From NCBI GenBank assembly GCA_035222895.1, contig JAVYIG010000693.1, positions 186,001-250,000 on the forward strand: a stretch of DNA of 64,000 nucleotides, given 5' to 3'. This DNA comes from Strongylocentrotus droebachiensis (taxonomy: Eukaryota; Echinodermata; Echinoidea; Camarodonta; Strongylocentrotidae). Positions 1 to 11,633 of the stretch are shown here, piece by piece (position 1 is the first letter of the stretch; every line of letters starts with the position of its first letter). Both the position numbers and the translations under genes were made by a program. The notes beneath the pieces were generated by a model, which was not told where the DNA came from, did not search any database, and was given only the letters and a program-made list of their open reading frames with translations.

Positions 1-699
1 TTTTAGTTATTAGTTGTCAAGACTCTTCATGTCAGACATTGGCTTGTAAATTTACAATATCATGTTTGAGTACCGGTAGGTCATGAATTACATTGTAGAT
101 AATAGTGATGTCATGGCCAGTGGGATTTTCAGGTGAACCTTGGGCAATGTCATCCCTTTTGTGACTCTGAAAAGTCTGAAACTCAGTAAATCACAGAAAA
201 TTAGATGACCAATACATCAGGATCTTTTATCACATTTCTCTTACTCTACTGTTCTGTATGCCTAGGATATTATATCTCATTTCATTGATAGTGTGTTGAT
301 TTGATTAAAATGAATTGAAGTGTGGTGTTCTTTATTCACAATACATGTTTGTCATTCGTATTCAAGTTGTCAAAACACTCACTTTAATTTGGCATTGAAA
401 TTTGTCCACCACACCTTTTCGCTGACAAGCCTCTGCGAGAGCATTTGTATTTAAGTGCAATATTCATTATCAAAGACTTGATTTATTTTCCCTTTCATGT
501 GGTTTCCTTTCTTCTGTCTACGGCAGCGCGCAGGGCAGGAACTAAGTGGCATAATGCGATGATGGTGATAACCAGATAATATCAGCTTTATCGTGGCTGA
601 AAGGTATTTCAAGAATTTTCTGACGGAGGGAGAATCGCTCCACGCTCGGAAGAATGTAGCAAATTCAGCGAATTTAGCGGATTTGCGCTCTCGAGGGAT

Positions 700-870
700 G
701 ATGCGTTGCTATTTTGTCTCCAATTTGGGGGAGCGACGGGGAACGCTCTCCGCCGCGGCGGGGATTTGTCTCGTGGTAGCTGTGCGCAGTGCATTTATAA
801 AAGTCATCTCTAATCGCGGGGTTTGGCCATTGATTACCATTCCTGCTGGGCTCGGTTGCCGTCGGAGGGG
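700..870 (+). promoter_or_regulatory. CpG-rich block followed by TATAAAA, candidate core promoter
   Basis: CG-rich sequence at about 715-775 (CCGCCGCGGCGGGG) is followed by TATAAAA at 796-802 and another CG-rich stretch. No coding exon follows within the next kilobase, so the promoter reading is weak; an enhancer or conserved element is equally possible. Confidence 0.2.
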
Positions 871-1059
871 TAGAGCGGCGTTTAAGTTCTGATCCCCATG
901 ACAAATGAGAGTTGTTATTATGCCATTAGTCACCCATTCAACGCTCCCCGGTGCCCTTATGCCACGGTATCGTTTGCCGATTAAGATCCTTTCAGCCAGC
1001 GCTTGCCACGGAGGAAATGTACAATCATGGCATTATTCCTTACTCATTACATCTCCTTA

Positions 1060-1146
1060 TTTTTTAATTTGCTTCTTTTCTTTTTTTTCCTTCACTCTTT
1101 TGATGCCTGATGCACTCTTATTTCCTAGTTTCCCTATATCTTTCTC

Positions 1147-1193
<47 letters not shown>

Positions 1194-1207
1194 GTCTCTC
1201 CTTCCCC

Positions 1208-1249
<42 letters not shown>

Positions 1250-1250
1250 C

Positions 1251-1281
<31 letters not shown>

Positions 1282-2110
1282 CCTCTTTATCTTGCTGTCC
1301 CTGTCTACTCTCTTCCCTCACTTTTACTTTTGTTCTCTCTCCCTCTGCCTGTGTCTCTCCCTCTCTTTATCTGTCTTCTTCCTCTCTATGTCTGTCTCTC
1401 TCCCTCTCTTTATCTGTCTTCTTCCTCTCTATGTCTGTCTCTCTTCCCTCTCCATTGTATTCTACTTTCTTTAGCATCATATTTCTCTAATTAAATTTGA
1501 AGCTGTAATAAATGCTTGAAAAATCTACTATTTTTCATTCCCATTTTGAGTATAATGTCATATGTCTATCTCGTTATTGGAAATTTTAACTCCACTATCA
1601 TCAAAATTACAATTATTTGGCATTGAGAGTTTGTGGCTCTTTGTATTTTCTGTTTTCTTGTTTAGTCTCTCCTTTTTATTCTCTTCTCCCCGTCCATTTC
1701 TCTCTCCAACCCCTCCTTTCTATCTTTCTCTCTCCATCTCTTACACTCACTCCTCACTCTGTTTCTGTTTCTAGCTCTCTTTCTATCTATCTCCTCAATA
1801 TCTGTTGTCTTGCTGTATCTCTCTTAGTCTTCTCTCTATCTATACTGATCTCTCTCTCTCTCTCTTCTTGTCTATCTTTGTACCACTCCCTCTTTCTATT
1901 TCCCCATTTCTCTCTATCCATTACCTCTCTCCCTCTCTCTCCTTTCCCATCTCTCCACCACAATCTCTCTTCTCCCAGTTATTTCTCTCCATCTCCCCCT
2001 CTCTCTCTGCCTCCCCCTCCCCATTCCCCATTGCCATCAACGTCAGTCTCAATGATAACAGATTGCTTGAGATTAGCCGCTGATATTTCCCCCTCTCCCA
2101 TTGTACCCCC
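1060..2110. repeat. Pyrimidine-rich region with (CT)n microsatellites
   Basis: Dense CT repeats at about 1150-1300, CTCTC/TTATCTGTCTTC repeats to 1450 and weaker C/T-rich sequence to 2110. All the long Ser/Leu-rich open frames here are translated CT repeats. Confidence 0.95.
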
Positions 2111-2815
2111 TCACCACGGTGGTTTTTGCGCTGCGTCCAAGCCCCCTTCTTTTGTTTGCGTAACCCACGTACCAATGGACAACCCCGGGCAAGCTTAAGA
2201 CCGTGTATCAGAGCTCCAACGCGACAAAGCACGCCCGTTTTTTTCCACCACCACCGAAAGCCAAAGCCAAAGCCAAGTCTCTCCTCTCCATCTCTTCGAT
2301 TGAACTTGGAGGTGTCTCCCCCCAATTTGCCAGGCAGGGTGAGAAGAAGGAGACCAGACGCAAGAAAGTCGTAAGAACAACATGGGGCTGGCTGGAACAG
2401 CTGTGTGCCGTGCTCCCCCACACATGCCACTTTTTTCTAATAATACGTCTGTTCCTTTCCTTTCCACCTCCCCCCCGTAATCCAGGTCCTCTCCTATGGA
2501 GTATATGGGCCACCAATTAAAAGACCTGTCAAGTTCCCCCCTTTTAAGAGATCCACGGACCGACCGGTAAATTCGCCCTCTTAAAGTGGTCGCAAGCGTC
2601 GTTGCTTGATCTCTCAACGTAAATTTGGATGTTTATGTCTTGTTTTGTACCTGTCAGTGTTTGAATGGGGTTCTTTGACAAGCATTCAGCTCGACCGTTC
2701 CCCCTTCACACCCCTCTTGGCATCTCTCTTGACCTCTCGGGGCTTTTATTAAGTTGGATATGTCATTGCTGCATAAATCTTTGTATACTATACTCTGCTC
2801 AAATGTATTAAATAT

Positions 2816-2850
2816 TTTTCTTTCTTTCTCTCTCTCACTGTGTGTGTGTG

Positions 2851-2890
<40 letters not shown>

Positions 2891-3038
2891 CTTTTACTAT
2901 ACATCTCTTTCTCTCTCTCTCTCTTGTCTTTTACTATACATCTATCTCTCTCTTTTACTCTCTGTTTCACTCTCTCTGTCTCTCTCACTATCTCTTGTTC
3001 CTCTCTCTGTCTGTCTCTCTCTCTCTCCCCTCCCTTTA
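2816..3038. repeat. (CT)n with a short (GT)n block and an internal duplication
   Basis: (GT)n at 2839-2852, then CT repeats. CTCTTGTCTTTTACTATACA occurs twice (about 2883-2902 and 2922-2941). Confidence 0.95.
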
Positions 3039-4709
3039 ATTTCTAGGTCATAAATTGAAATAAGACGTTACAGAGAAAGCAAAAAAAAAACATGAATATA
3101 AGGCTGTTTAGATGTACCATATGTGCATTGTGAAGGGGAAAATGGATATTGAATGAATTCACTTTTTTTTTATTTACCATTTCCAGTTTAAATACGAAAT
3201 CTGAAGTAAAATACACGATCTCTTAATTCTCTTTAAATCCTCATTATAAATCCTTTGAAATTTGTTACTATTGGACTTCAAATACTCAATTTTGTTTGTT
3301 TGTGTGTCACCTCTGAATAGATGCCTAATGTGATTGTAAACAAGGCTAGAAACAGGAACTTGAGTTGTTTTATTTTTCCAGAGGAGAAAAGAATGGTACC
3401 AGTACATGACAGATTCTCTGAAACTTTTTACCGTTCACATTTCTTCCTTTACTTTCTTATTCGGAAACTTGGCGTAAACAGGGTCTGATAAAGGTATAGA
3501 GGATATTTACATACATAGAGAACGAGAACAAGAGAGAGAGAGAGAGAAAGAAGTAGAGCAACATTTGGAGTTGAAGCAAACTACAAGTCTTTTCTCTCTT
3601 TCTTCTTTCTTTTTTCTATCAAACAAAAAAAAACTTGTTAAAATTGGACCACTTCTTCATGGGAAATATCTGATTTGAAATGTGATGTATGTAACTTTAT
3701 CATTGCTGTACTCTCTGTCATATGCATTCCTTGAAATCAACTTTTCTATTCTCCATCGCTAAGAGTATAGGATTGCTTTTGTTTAATCTAAACTTGATGC
3801 GCCGTGGAGAAGTAGATTAGTTTTTACATAAAGTCATGATATATCCCGTATCCTTTGTCTTGTCTCTGCGTGGCATGGATGCTTAGTTCAAAGGGAATGC
3901 AGTAAACCATGTTTCGGATTACACAATAACGTTGACGCAACGCACAATAGAAGTTGTATCTCGTCCTCCGTCTTTTGCCCGGAGGCCGTAAGTAATATAC
4001 TAAGACACAGCGCAGAAAGAACTTCTTTGGGTATAAACTCCTCGCAAATATCTCGTCCTCTTTTCTGAGGTTTCTATCTTTTGCCCCAAGTTTTTTGTTT
4101 TTTTGTCCTTCTTTCCATTCCTCTTTGCTCTCCTACCTCCACACCTGATTTTTTTTTCTTTCTCCCCCTCTAAAAAAAAACACGAAAAAATGGAAATTGA
4201 ACCATAACAAGAGAGGACCTGTAGCCGACGGGCATTTCCTCTTATGCCTTTCAGTTCTCACAAAAGTGCGCATTACATTTATGCATAGGATTACTTGGGC
4301 TTTGTGGAGTGGCGTTTAGGTTTACAAGGTAGCGACAATGGGAGCTGTCTTTGTTGCACTTTGTGAGCGAGGGACTTGGACTAAGGCAACAATTGACACC
4401 AATACCACGCTCAACAGGAACCACTGGTTCAGGTTAACAGCAGCCAGAGGGCGGGAAGTCACTCAGGGGAATAGCCTGGTCAGAGAAAGAGAGAGAAAGA
4501 GAGAGAGAAAGACGGACAGACAGACAGTGCCGTGGGAGAAAGAGTATTTTTACAGATAGAAGATGAAGCGTTCGGACAGGAAAGAGATGGAGCCTTTATT
4601 TGGGACTCTTGAAGATATATATCAATATATGATGAAAATTTGGATGAAGATGGAAATGAAAGATATATGTTTTGGAGATGTGATTGAATTAGAAGGATTA
4701 AGATATACA

Positions 4710-4750
<41 letters not shown>

Positions 4751-5379
4751 GAAAAAACAGATCTGTAGAGAGAATAACAAAAATGAGATGAAACTATCAG
4801 AGATATACCAACTATCCTAGATGAAAAGTCAGAGTTATATCTAGATGAAAAGAGATTGGTGTGTATTTGATCTTCAGAAAGTGAGATTGCAACAGATATA
4901 GACCAAAATAATTAATTAAGGAATTTGCTTGACTCTGATTGAGTTGTATTGGTTGCAGAATGTGTGGATAATATTTGCAGAAATATCGAACATATATCTC
5001 TTTGCTTGGAAAAAGCATATATTGGTTAACAAACCAATCACAAAATTGCCATGAAGCCAACTCTCCTCTTGGTAGTGAAGACCACAAAGCAGCTGCTATG
5101 TCCTATGTGCTTATAAAATGTAAAGAGTTTGACTAGTTAGTGCTCAGGACTTGCTTGACCTATATGCTTACCTACTAATACCTAGTCGCATGCTTCTGCC
5201 ATTATTTGGTGTGGAGTGGTTGAGAGCATCGTATCAAACTGCAATTTTCCTTTGAAAAAAAGAAACGTGTCATTGCCACTGCTAGAAACTGTACCCCCAA
5301 AACAAGACCAGCGCTAGAGAGATGAGACTGGGAGGGGGTGTTAAAGCAAGCGAGAGTACGCTCCTTTCCACAGTAAGAC

Positions 5380-5600
5380 CGGTATTAAAAGACTACTTCG
5401 GGAGATAAAAAGTTTGGTCTTTTTCAGCAGGTGGTCTTTATTTACAGGTTGCGTCTGTACAGATATCATTGAGAAATATTTTGTTAAGGAAAGCAAAAAA
5501 TGCTGGTGTTTGTAGACAGGTGGTCTTTTTAAACAGGTGGTTGCAAAAGTAGGCTAGACCGTATTTCAAAAGTTGGTCATATATTAATAAGTGTTGATCC
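5380..5600. repeat. Interspersed/tandem repeat with CAGGTGGTCTTT motifs
   Basis: CAGGTGGTCTTT occurs at 5428-5439 and 5517-5528 (89 bp apart), with related CAGGTGGTTGC at about 5534 and GGTCTTT at 5416. It abuts MITE copy A. It resembles a dispersed invertebrate repeat family, but that is inference. Confidence 0.4.
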
Positions 5601-5998
5601 TTAAAGATAAAGACCAGTTATGGTCATGCGATTGCATTGTGAAAGAAACGTTAAATCGATCAAAAAAGGTTGGATCATCTAGCATATAAGTATTGGTGTG
5701 TACTTCAAGGTTCTGGAATCATCAAATGATAAGAAATTCGGCCCAGTCTTGGTAAAGTTACAAGCACTGTACACAGAAATATGCATATGGGACTACGCGA
5801 CACGTGCGCGATATCTATCCAGTCCAAATAGATATAATAATTTACCAAATATATCAATAAGTACCGGTAGGCAGTTTCTTGGCAAAATTTGTATCATCAC
5901 ATATTAGTCAAAACATATTCTTTCACATGACTGGTAATAAGAGCTTCCATTTCATTTTTTGAGATGGGGGCGTTTCCAAAACTGGCCTTTACCTTTAA
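5601..5998 (-). mobile_element. TTAA-flanked MITE, copy A
   Basis: Starts TTAAAGATAAAGACCAGT and ends with the complement of TTAAAGGTAAAGGCCAGT, giving terminal inverted repeats of about 24 bp and TTAA at both ends. That pattern is typical of piggyBac-type non-autonomous elements. The whole body matches copy B (10963-11340) in reverse orientation, for example ATGCGATTGCATTGTGAAAG against CTTTCACAATGCAATCGCAT. The 69-codon frame inside is an accident. Confidence 0.85.
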
Positions 5999-6121
5999 AC
6001 AAATATGGTCATAGCCAAAATAGTGTTTGAATCAGGTTGTTGAATATTTGAAGTTTTTGTTTGTTTGTTTTTGTTTTGTTTTAATGCATTTTTCTCTTTT
6101 AAAATCTTTTTCCCAACCCAG

Positions 6122-6269
6122 GATCAGTATGAAGGTGAGCAGTGTATCAGAGTTTGACAGTGGCCTGGATGAATCGACACTGATGCCTTCCAAGAAACAG
6201 AAAGCCGATGCTAAGAAGAAGAGGAGAAAACTCATGCTACAGGAGAAACGACCCATCCCACAGAAATGA
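6122..6269 (+). CDS. Terminal exon of a lysine-rich protein gene, possibly DDX31-like helicase (partial)
   Basis: A long T-rich stretch ending CCCAACCCAG (6121) is a good 3' splice site. The open frame then reads ISMKVSSVSEFDSGLDEST, followed by SKKQKADAKKKRRK, and ends RPIPQK plus TGA at 6267-6269. The exon starts with one base finishing a split codon. Visible traits: an acidic/Ser stretch, then a Lys/Arg cluster typical of a bipartite nuclear or nucleolar signal at a C-terminus. No upstream exon is recognisable in 1-6121, so the preceding intron probably exceeds 6 kb. The gene is convergent with Barhl, the same arrangement as human DDX31 and BARHL1. The DDX31 idea rests on synteny and the basic tail only, not a sequence match. 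It could also be the end of another nucleolar protein. Confidence 0.5.
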
Positions 6270-6421
6270 TGTTGATTGGAGGTGATAACAAAGATGAGAA
6301 AGAGACTCGGTAGACAACTGGTTGCAAAAACATTAAGCCTTCTTGTACTTTATATGAAACTTTCACTCATATCTAAGCAGTGTTTTGTCTGTTTGGAGTG
6401 AGAAGTGTGTTAACTGATTTA

Positions 6422-6703
6422 TCAGGGGAGTGTTTCACAAAGACTAAGATCAACTTTAAGTTGGACTTAACTATGGCAGGCTGTTCATGCTTCTAGTTGC
6501 TCTCACTATTGGTCTCTCAATTATGATCTTTAGATAATATTTTTCTCTTCAATAATGAACTATCAAACAATACAAATTCTGTAGATTTGTGTCCCTTGAG
6601 AAACCAATACCAGGAATGGTTACATGAACTAGTGGCATGAACCGCCTGCCATAGTTAAGTCCAACTTAAAGTCGATCTTAGTCTTTGTGAAACACTCCCC
6701 TGG
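6422..6703. mobile_element. MITE with terminal inverted repeats of nearly 60 bp
   Basis: Begins CAGGGGAGTGTTTCACAAAG and ends with the reverse complement, CTTTGTGAAACACTCCCCTG; the arms stay complementary for close to 60 bp with very few differences (left arm about 6423-6481, right about 6644-6702). It is flanked on both sides by TGATTTA (6415-6421 and 6704-6710), a target-site duplication of about 7 bp. No coding capacity. It sits in the presumed 3' UTR of the lysine-rich gene. Confidence 0.85.
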
Positions 6704-6709
6704 TGATTT

Positions 6710-6715
6710 AATAAA
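6710..6715 (+). terminator. Candidate poly(A) signal AATAAA of the lysine-rich gene
   Basis: AATAAA lies 440 nt after the stop at 6269, directly downstream of a MITE. Its first A is also the last base of the 7-bp target duplication. Without the MITE and one duplicate it would sit roughly 150 nt from the stop, a usual distance. Confidence 0.45.
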
Positions 6716-6754
6716 GAGGTATTTCCCTTCTGACTCCAGATGATTTGATCTCTT

Positions 6755-6885
6755 GGGCGCCGTTTCACGAAACCGTCAAAGGTACAGGTTCATCCACATC
6801 CCATTGAAACGTATGTACGATAATAACGCGTTTCAATGAGTTGTCGGTGAACTTGTACTTAAGGCGGTTTCATGAAACGCTGCCC
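6755..6885. mobile_element. Short foldback/MITE-like inverted repeat
   Basis: Left end GGGCGCCGTTTCACGAAACC and right end GGTTTCATGAAACGCTGCCC are near-perfect reverse complements (about 18 of 21 bp). Internal repeats such as GTTTCAATG suggest more foldback structure. No clear target duplication and no coding capacity. Confidence 0.7.
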
Positions 6886-7210
6886 TGTATGCTAAGAAAA
6901 AGAAGAGGAACTTTAGCAACAGGAGAAATGAATAAACACTGAGAAGTGATGTGGATTTAGAATTACTCAAGATGGTCACAGACTTATCAGTTGACAAAGA
7001 GATGAGAAAAAGGCAACTATTTCCAACAAAATTGTGTGTACTGTACATACGCTTAAAGTATTTACGATATTACGCTATACAGTATTTGATTGCCAACATG
7101 CAGTGAAAAAAGATGGGAAACTAATGGAACAACGTACCTCCAAATCATGAAACTAGTAAAGAATTACTCTAGATAATCACATTTAAGCGGTGGATAATAT
7201 AAGAGAAAGA
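6886..7210 (+). repeat. Degenerate copies of the lysine-rich terminal exon and its 3' flank
   Basis: About 6887-6930 aligns to exon bases 6208-6252: GCTAAGAA and CAGGAGAAA recur in the same order with about 80 percent identity and one gap. The following GACAAAGAGATGAGAAA (6994-7010) resembles AACAAAGATGAGAAAGAG (6288-6305) in the same order. A weaker third copy may lie at 7105-7210 (AGAATTACTCTAGAT matching AGAATTACTCAAGAT at 6959). The frame is not kept: the 6887 copy stops after about 15 codons. Read as decayed tandem duplications, not a coding exon. Confidence 0.4.
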
Positions 7211-7637
7211 TACACAATATCACACTATCAATGCTTGACATTTCACAGTGACCTACATATATATTTTTTGGCTAGAATGTATAAAATCAACCTTTAAATT
7301 TGACATGGCATTCTATCGGCTTGCGGACAAGGGGTATGAAGAAATAAGAGAGTAACATATAACCCCACACATGGAACCTAAGTCGGACTTGAGTCTCTGT
7401 CCAAGACTTGAGGGAATTTCGAAAATTCTGTTGATAATAAACGTCGGTATGCGATCATGAAAACACATCTATACACTAATACGATGAGAAAGTGTATTGA
7501 ATACATGTGATTTTTATTTTTTGTTCATTTTATTGTATTTATCATGTTGGAGAAACGGTGGTAGCTCAACAGATTGACAATGCTCACTTTTTTTTTAATG
7601 TTTACAATCCAGCAAAGACGTCATCAGCGGTTCTAGC

Positions 7638-7831
7638 GATCAAGAGATAATTTACTATCTGTAATAACTGAATAATTATCTTTATTTTTCAGTTACTAGC
7701 CCATGATGTATAACTGAAAACAAGTGCGTCATTCCACGTGAGTTGTGATGGAATGGAGTGCACACGTTTTGAATAAAATCTTTAAATCTTTAAAACTATC
7801 AATACAAAGCTGTTGATCAAGAGATAATTTA
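7638..7831. repeat. Two exact 17-bp repeats 177 bp apart
   Basis: GATCAAGAGATAATTTA occurs at 7638-7654 and 7815-7831. The flanks are AT-rich and only loosely similar; this may be a decayed repeat unit. Confidence 0.5.
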
Positions 7832-8270
7832 TTGTAGTCAACAGTAAACGATAGTAAATGATACATGCTATTTAATCAGACGTGTGACATAACACGTGTA
7901 TCAAAGGGTGTCGTGATACTTCAGCTCATGTCATAATTGTTGGATTAATTGAAAATACAAACATAAACATGCAAGCTTTAAAATCTAATGTTTTAACATT
8001 TGATTTTGTCAGCTCTTGCAGGAGTCAGTGAACATGAAACCTATGTTGTTAGAAATATAAACATTTTGTAATCCTCCTTTTGTTATTCAAGTTCACTTAA
8101 AATGAGTAAATTTTTAATTGCATTAAAAAGGAAATCCCATGTGTGTTTGTCTGGTTATTGTTATTTATTTAAGGCTTTGACTGACTAAACAAATTAAATT
8201 AAATGAGTGAATTAATTGATGAGTGGATAAATGAATGAATGATTAAATGAAGAAAAAAAATCTTCAAGCT

Positions 8271-8293
8271 CCCCCCCCCCCCCCCCCCCCCCC
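8271..8293. repeat. Homopolymer C run, about 23 nt
   Basis: Longest C run in the window. Other C or G runs over 10 nt lie near 13004, 22888, 30452, 36687, 37026, 39453, 41223, 42741 and 53315. Confidence 0.95.
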
Positions 8294-9626
8294 ATTTGGG
8301 AGGCTTAAGTAGAAAATGAATGCAAGTATTCCCAGGCCCCGATCCCCTCCCTGTCAAAAAAATTCTTCTAGAATCGCTCCTGAGTAAGAGATAAGGAAGA
8401 AATATTGCAGCAGACAGCGAGACGGATAAAAAAAAAAGAACTTAAAGAGAATGTGAGAAGTAACAAAAAACAAAATTTTTATGTTGGGTATTATCATTTC
8501 CATGTCAGAAAGGGAAATAGTACTAACGTAAATCATGGTTTATCAACTCATGATCTAGAATCATAGACATTCGAAACTGTATGCTAATTCATCAAACCAT
8601 CCACTTTGTTTTAATATGAAGGACTTATCACACTCGCGATCCATACACAGATAATTATTTTCGTGTACCTTACATCACAATGGCAATTATTCCGATGAAA
8701 TATCTCATACTTGCAAATTGGCCATGGAAAGCCGTGATTCTAATAATTATGCCTAGACGGTGTACAAAGATTTTTATCATCTTTATAATAAAGATACTAT
8801 CCTCTTTACAATCAAACGATCTCTAATTTTCCGAAAGAAATTGCTGATCTTTATCCTCCCCTTGAAGGGGAAACTGAAATATCTTTCCATTACTTGTCGA
8901 TTTGAGAGATGTTAGTGATATACAGCGTTATGAAAGAAACGGGGACATCCAGTTTTTAATATGCATGGATTTTGTGTTGTTGATTGTGGAGATTACATTA
9001 GATACAACAGAGAGTTCGAAATGACAACGTTCAAGCGTATGGGGTTATTTTAGCAGAAGAGACAAATTGTTTTTCTTTAATGTGTAACGCAGCTGGTTTT
9101 TAAACGTTAAAACAGGGACATTCATGCTGAATTTGCTCTTAGTTTTAGTTTAGTCTAGTAATCCTGCTCGCGCACTTTACGTTCTTAACATTATTATCTC
9201 TGTGAAACTGATTGAATTTTTTCTTATTACTATTGCGAATTCCCTTTACTTTTCATTATATCTATCCTTTTGGGGGCTAATTTTTCCATAAAGTTTGTCA
9301 TGTTCTCCATTTGTATTCATCAGCTTATTGTCTCCTTTCATTTCTTCTCATCTCCTCCTCCTTCTTTTCTGTTTATAAACAAAAGTTTTCTTTGTTTCTT
9401 CATTTTATTCTCCGTCTTTCCACTTCTTCTAAATGTCTTCCCTTCTTCGAGTGTTTTCGTTTTTATTTGTTCTGTCCTTATCTATCTTCTATGTAATTTT
9501 CGCCAAGTCGCCGTCTGTTGCTCAAGACCGCTTCACTTTTACCGTAGATGGCACTTTTCTCAAATCTTTTGTGATAGTGAAATATGAATAGTTGGCATTG
9601 CATTTATAAGTCGGTATACATCATCC

Positions 9627-9776
9627 GCCCCCCCCCCCCTCCCCCCTCCTCCTCCTCCTCCAACACCACATCCAGCTCCTCCTTCTCGTTCCCTTTCTCC
9701 TCCTCCACCTCTTCCTCTTCCTCCTCCTCAAGTTCTTCTCCTACCTCGTCTTCTTCTTCTTTTTTTCTACTTCTTC
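9627..9776. repeat. C run plus (CTC/TTC)n pyrimidine triplet tract
   Basis: A C run of about 12 followed by CCT/CTC/TTC triplets. Translates as Ser/Pro runs; not coding. Confidence 0.95.
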
Positions 9777-9785
9777 CTCATTAAA

Positions 9786-10222
9786 ATAATGATAATGATT
9801 ATCATCGTCATCATCATTATCATCATCTTCGTCGTCGTCATCGTCATCCCCAGACATATCTTGTTCTCTTTTGTCTTCACTATCAAAATCATCGTTAACA
9901 CCTTCATTATCAAACAACGTCATAATCATCATCCTCATCATCCTTATCGTCATCACCATCATCATCATCATCATCGTCGTCATCATCATCCTCGTCATCA
10001 TCATCATTATCATCATCGTCACTATCATCATCATTGTCATCGTCATCGACATAATCATCATCGTCATCATCATCATTATCATCATCATCATCGTCACTAT
10101 CATCATCATCATCCTCGTCGTCGTCATCTTCGTTATTATCATCATCATCATCATCACCACTATCCTCATCATCATCATCATCGTCACTATCATCATCATC
10201 ATCATCATCTCCATCATCATCT
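9786..10222. repeat. (ATC)n/(GTC)n trinucleotide tract, about 435 bp
   Basis: Mainly ATC/TCA with interspersed TCG and ATT units and one unique insert (about 9848-9925). Open in several frames on both strands as Ile/Ser/His or Met/Asp runs, which accounts for three false ORFs here. Confidence 0.95.
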
Positions 10223-10962
10223 CTGATGTCACAACGACGCTCTTTCGCACGTTGACAAACTTTAGAAATATTACAACAAGCTTAATAATCAAAATTCAAT
10301 CGATGTCATATCATTTTTTCATTTAAGTTAATTTTAATTTAGATCCATAGTACTGTACAGCAGGTAGAATGGGGGAAACAGTGAATCTTTCTATACACTC
10401 AACCAAGAATATAACCATCACAAATTTTATACAAAAAACCGGCTGCTCTCAAAGTCTTTTAGCGAGCTAGATCACTATGTCATCTTTACAATGCAAAGTA
10501 TATACACATTCAATACACTTTCCCTTTGCTCATCACAATAAATATATCACATGACCATTCTAGGAATGGAGAAACAACACATAAAACTCAATAGTATCAT
10601 CATTTCACAAAATATCACTTTATACTGTTATACTATCCATTCACTAATTTAAAAACACTATTTTAAAAACATTTATCGTTAGCGATAGGAAAATAGAAAC
10701 ATTTTTAACAACTTTTGAATGGTGACACACACAAAAAGATCGTGAAATAATATAACCATTTTTATCGAATTCATTACAAAAAGTTTGACTTTCCGTTTAA
10801 AACGAGTTGGAATGTTGGCTTCGTTTTAAGGGGAAATATTAGTATTAATTCCCTAAACAACAGACAGTTTCACTACCAAAGCTAAACATGACAAGTTTGG
10901 TTAAAACGTCAATTAACCACAAATTATATGTCATGGTTTCTTCAATATCCTTGTTCGTTCTT

Positions 10963-11340
10963 TTAAAGGTAAAGACCAGTATTGGTAACGCCCCAATTTC
11001 AAAAAATGAAATGGAAGCTCTCATTACCAATCATGACGTGAAAGAATATGTTTTGACTAATACATGATGATAAAAAAATTGCCGGGAAACCGCCTACTAA
11101 TTCATATATTTGGTAAATTTGTTTCTCTCATGGTCGTGTGAGAGATATAGGGTAGTCCCATATACATCTTTCTGTGTATAGTGCTTGTAACTTTACGAAG
11201 AATGGGCCAAATTTCTTATCATTTTGATGATTCCAGAACCTTGCAGATGCTAGATGCTAGATGATCAACCTTTTCTGATCGATTCCACAACGTTTCTTTC
11301 ACAATGCAATCGCATGACCATTACTGGTCTTTACCTTTAA
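10963..11340 (+). mobile_element. TTAA-flanked MITE, copy B
   Basis: Same family as copy A, inverted. Ends are TTAAAGGTAAAGACCAGT and its reverse complement, flanked by TTAA. The body has a GATGCTAGATGCTAGATG duplication (about 11246-11262) absent from copy A. Non-coding. Confidence 0.88.
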
Positions 11341-11633
11341 AGATAATTCTATCTGATTATCGTCACAGGGCAGATACAAAAACATAAGTACATGACACTC
11401 CAAAGTAATACGCTGATTTTAAATCAGTTTGATTCTTATAGATTCGATGTACGTGTGAGATTGTGCGTAGATAACTGTAGTTCTGACTATTGCACAGAAT
11501 AATAATTCAACGGGGGTTTCGATGGTTGCCATAGCTATAATGCTGATTGCAATAAACAGGAAAACGGGTTTTTGTTCTCTGTATTTATTTTTTTACTTTT
11601 GTAAGGATAGACTAACGATTAAATTCACTTATT

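Larger units (their letters stand above)
1..6121. other. Noncoding stretch left of the lysine-rich exon
   Basis: AT-rich sequence with the CT tracts listed, small GA tracts at 3530-3548, 4484-4520 and 4711-4750, and the elements at 5380-5998. No exon of the plus-strand gene could be recognised; most of it is probably intron of that gene or intergenic. Confidence 0.5.

Noticed and set aside
905..2198. Long Ser/Leu-rich open frames
   Set aside because: Translated (CT)n microsatellites; same for those at 2754-3053, 30042-30842, 34697-35478, 38702-39004, 41355-41690, 49261-49509, 55778-56292 and 58551-58948.
9741..10326. Met/Asp-, Ile- and His-rich frames of 145-183 codons
   Set aside because: All three come from the (ATC)n tract, open on both strands.
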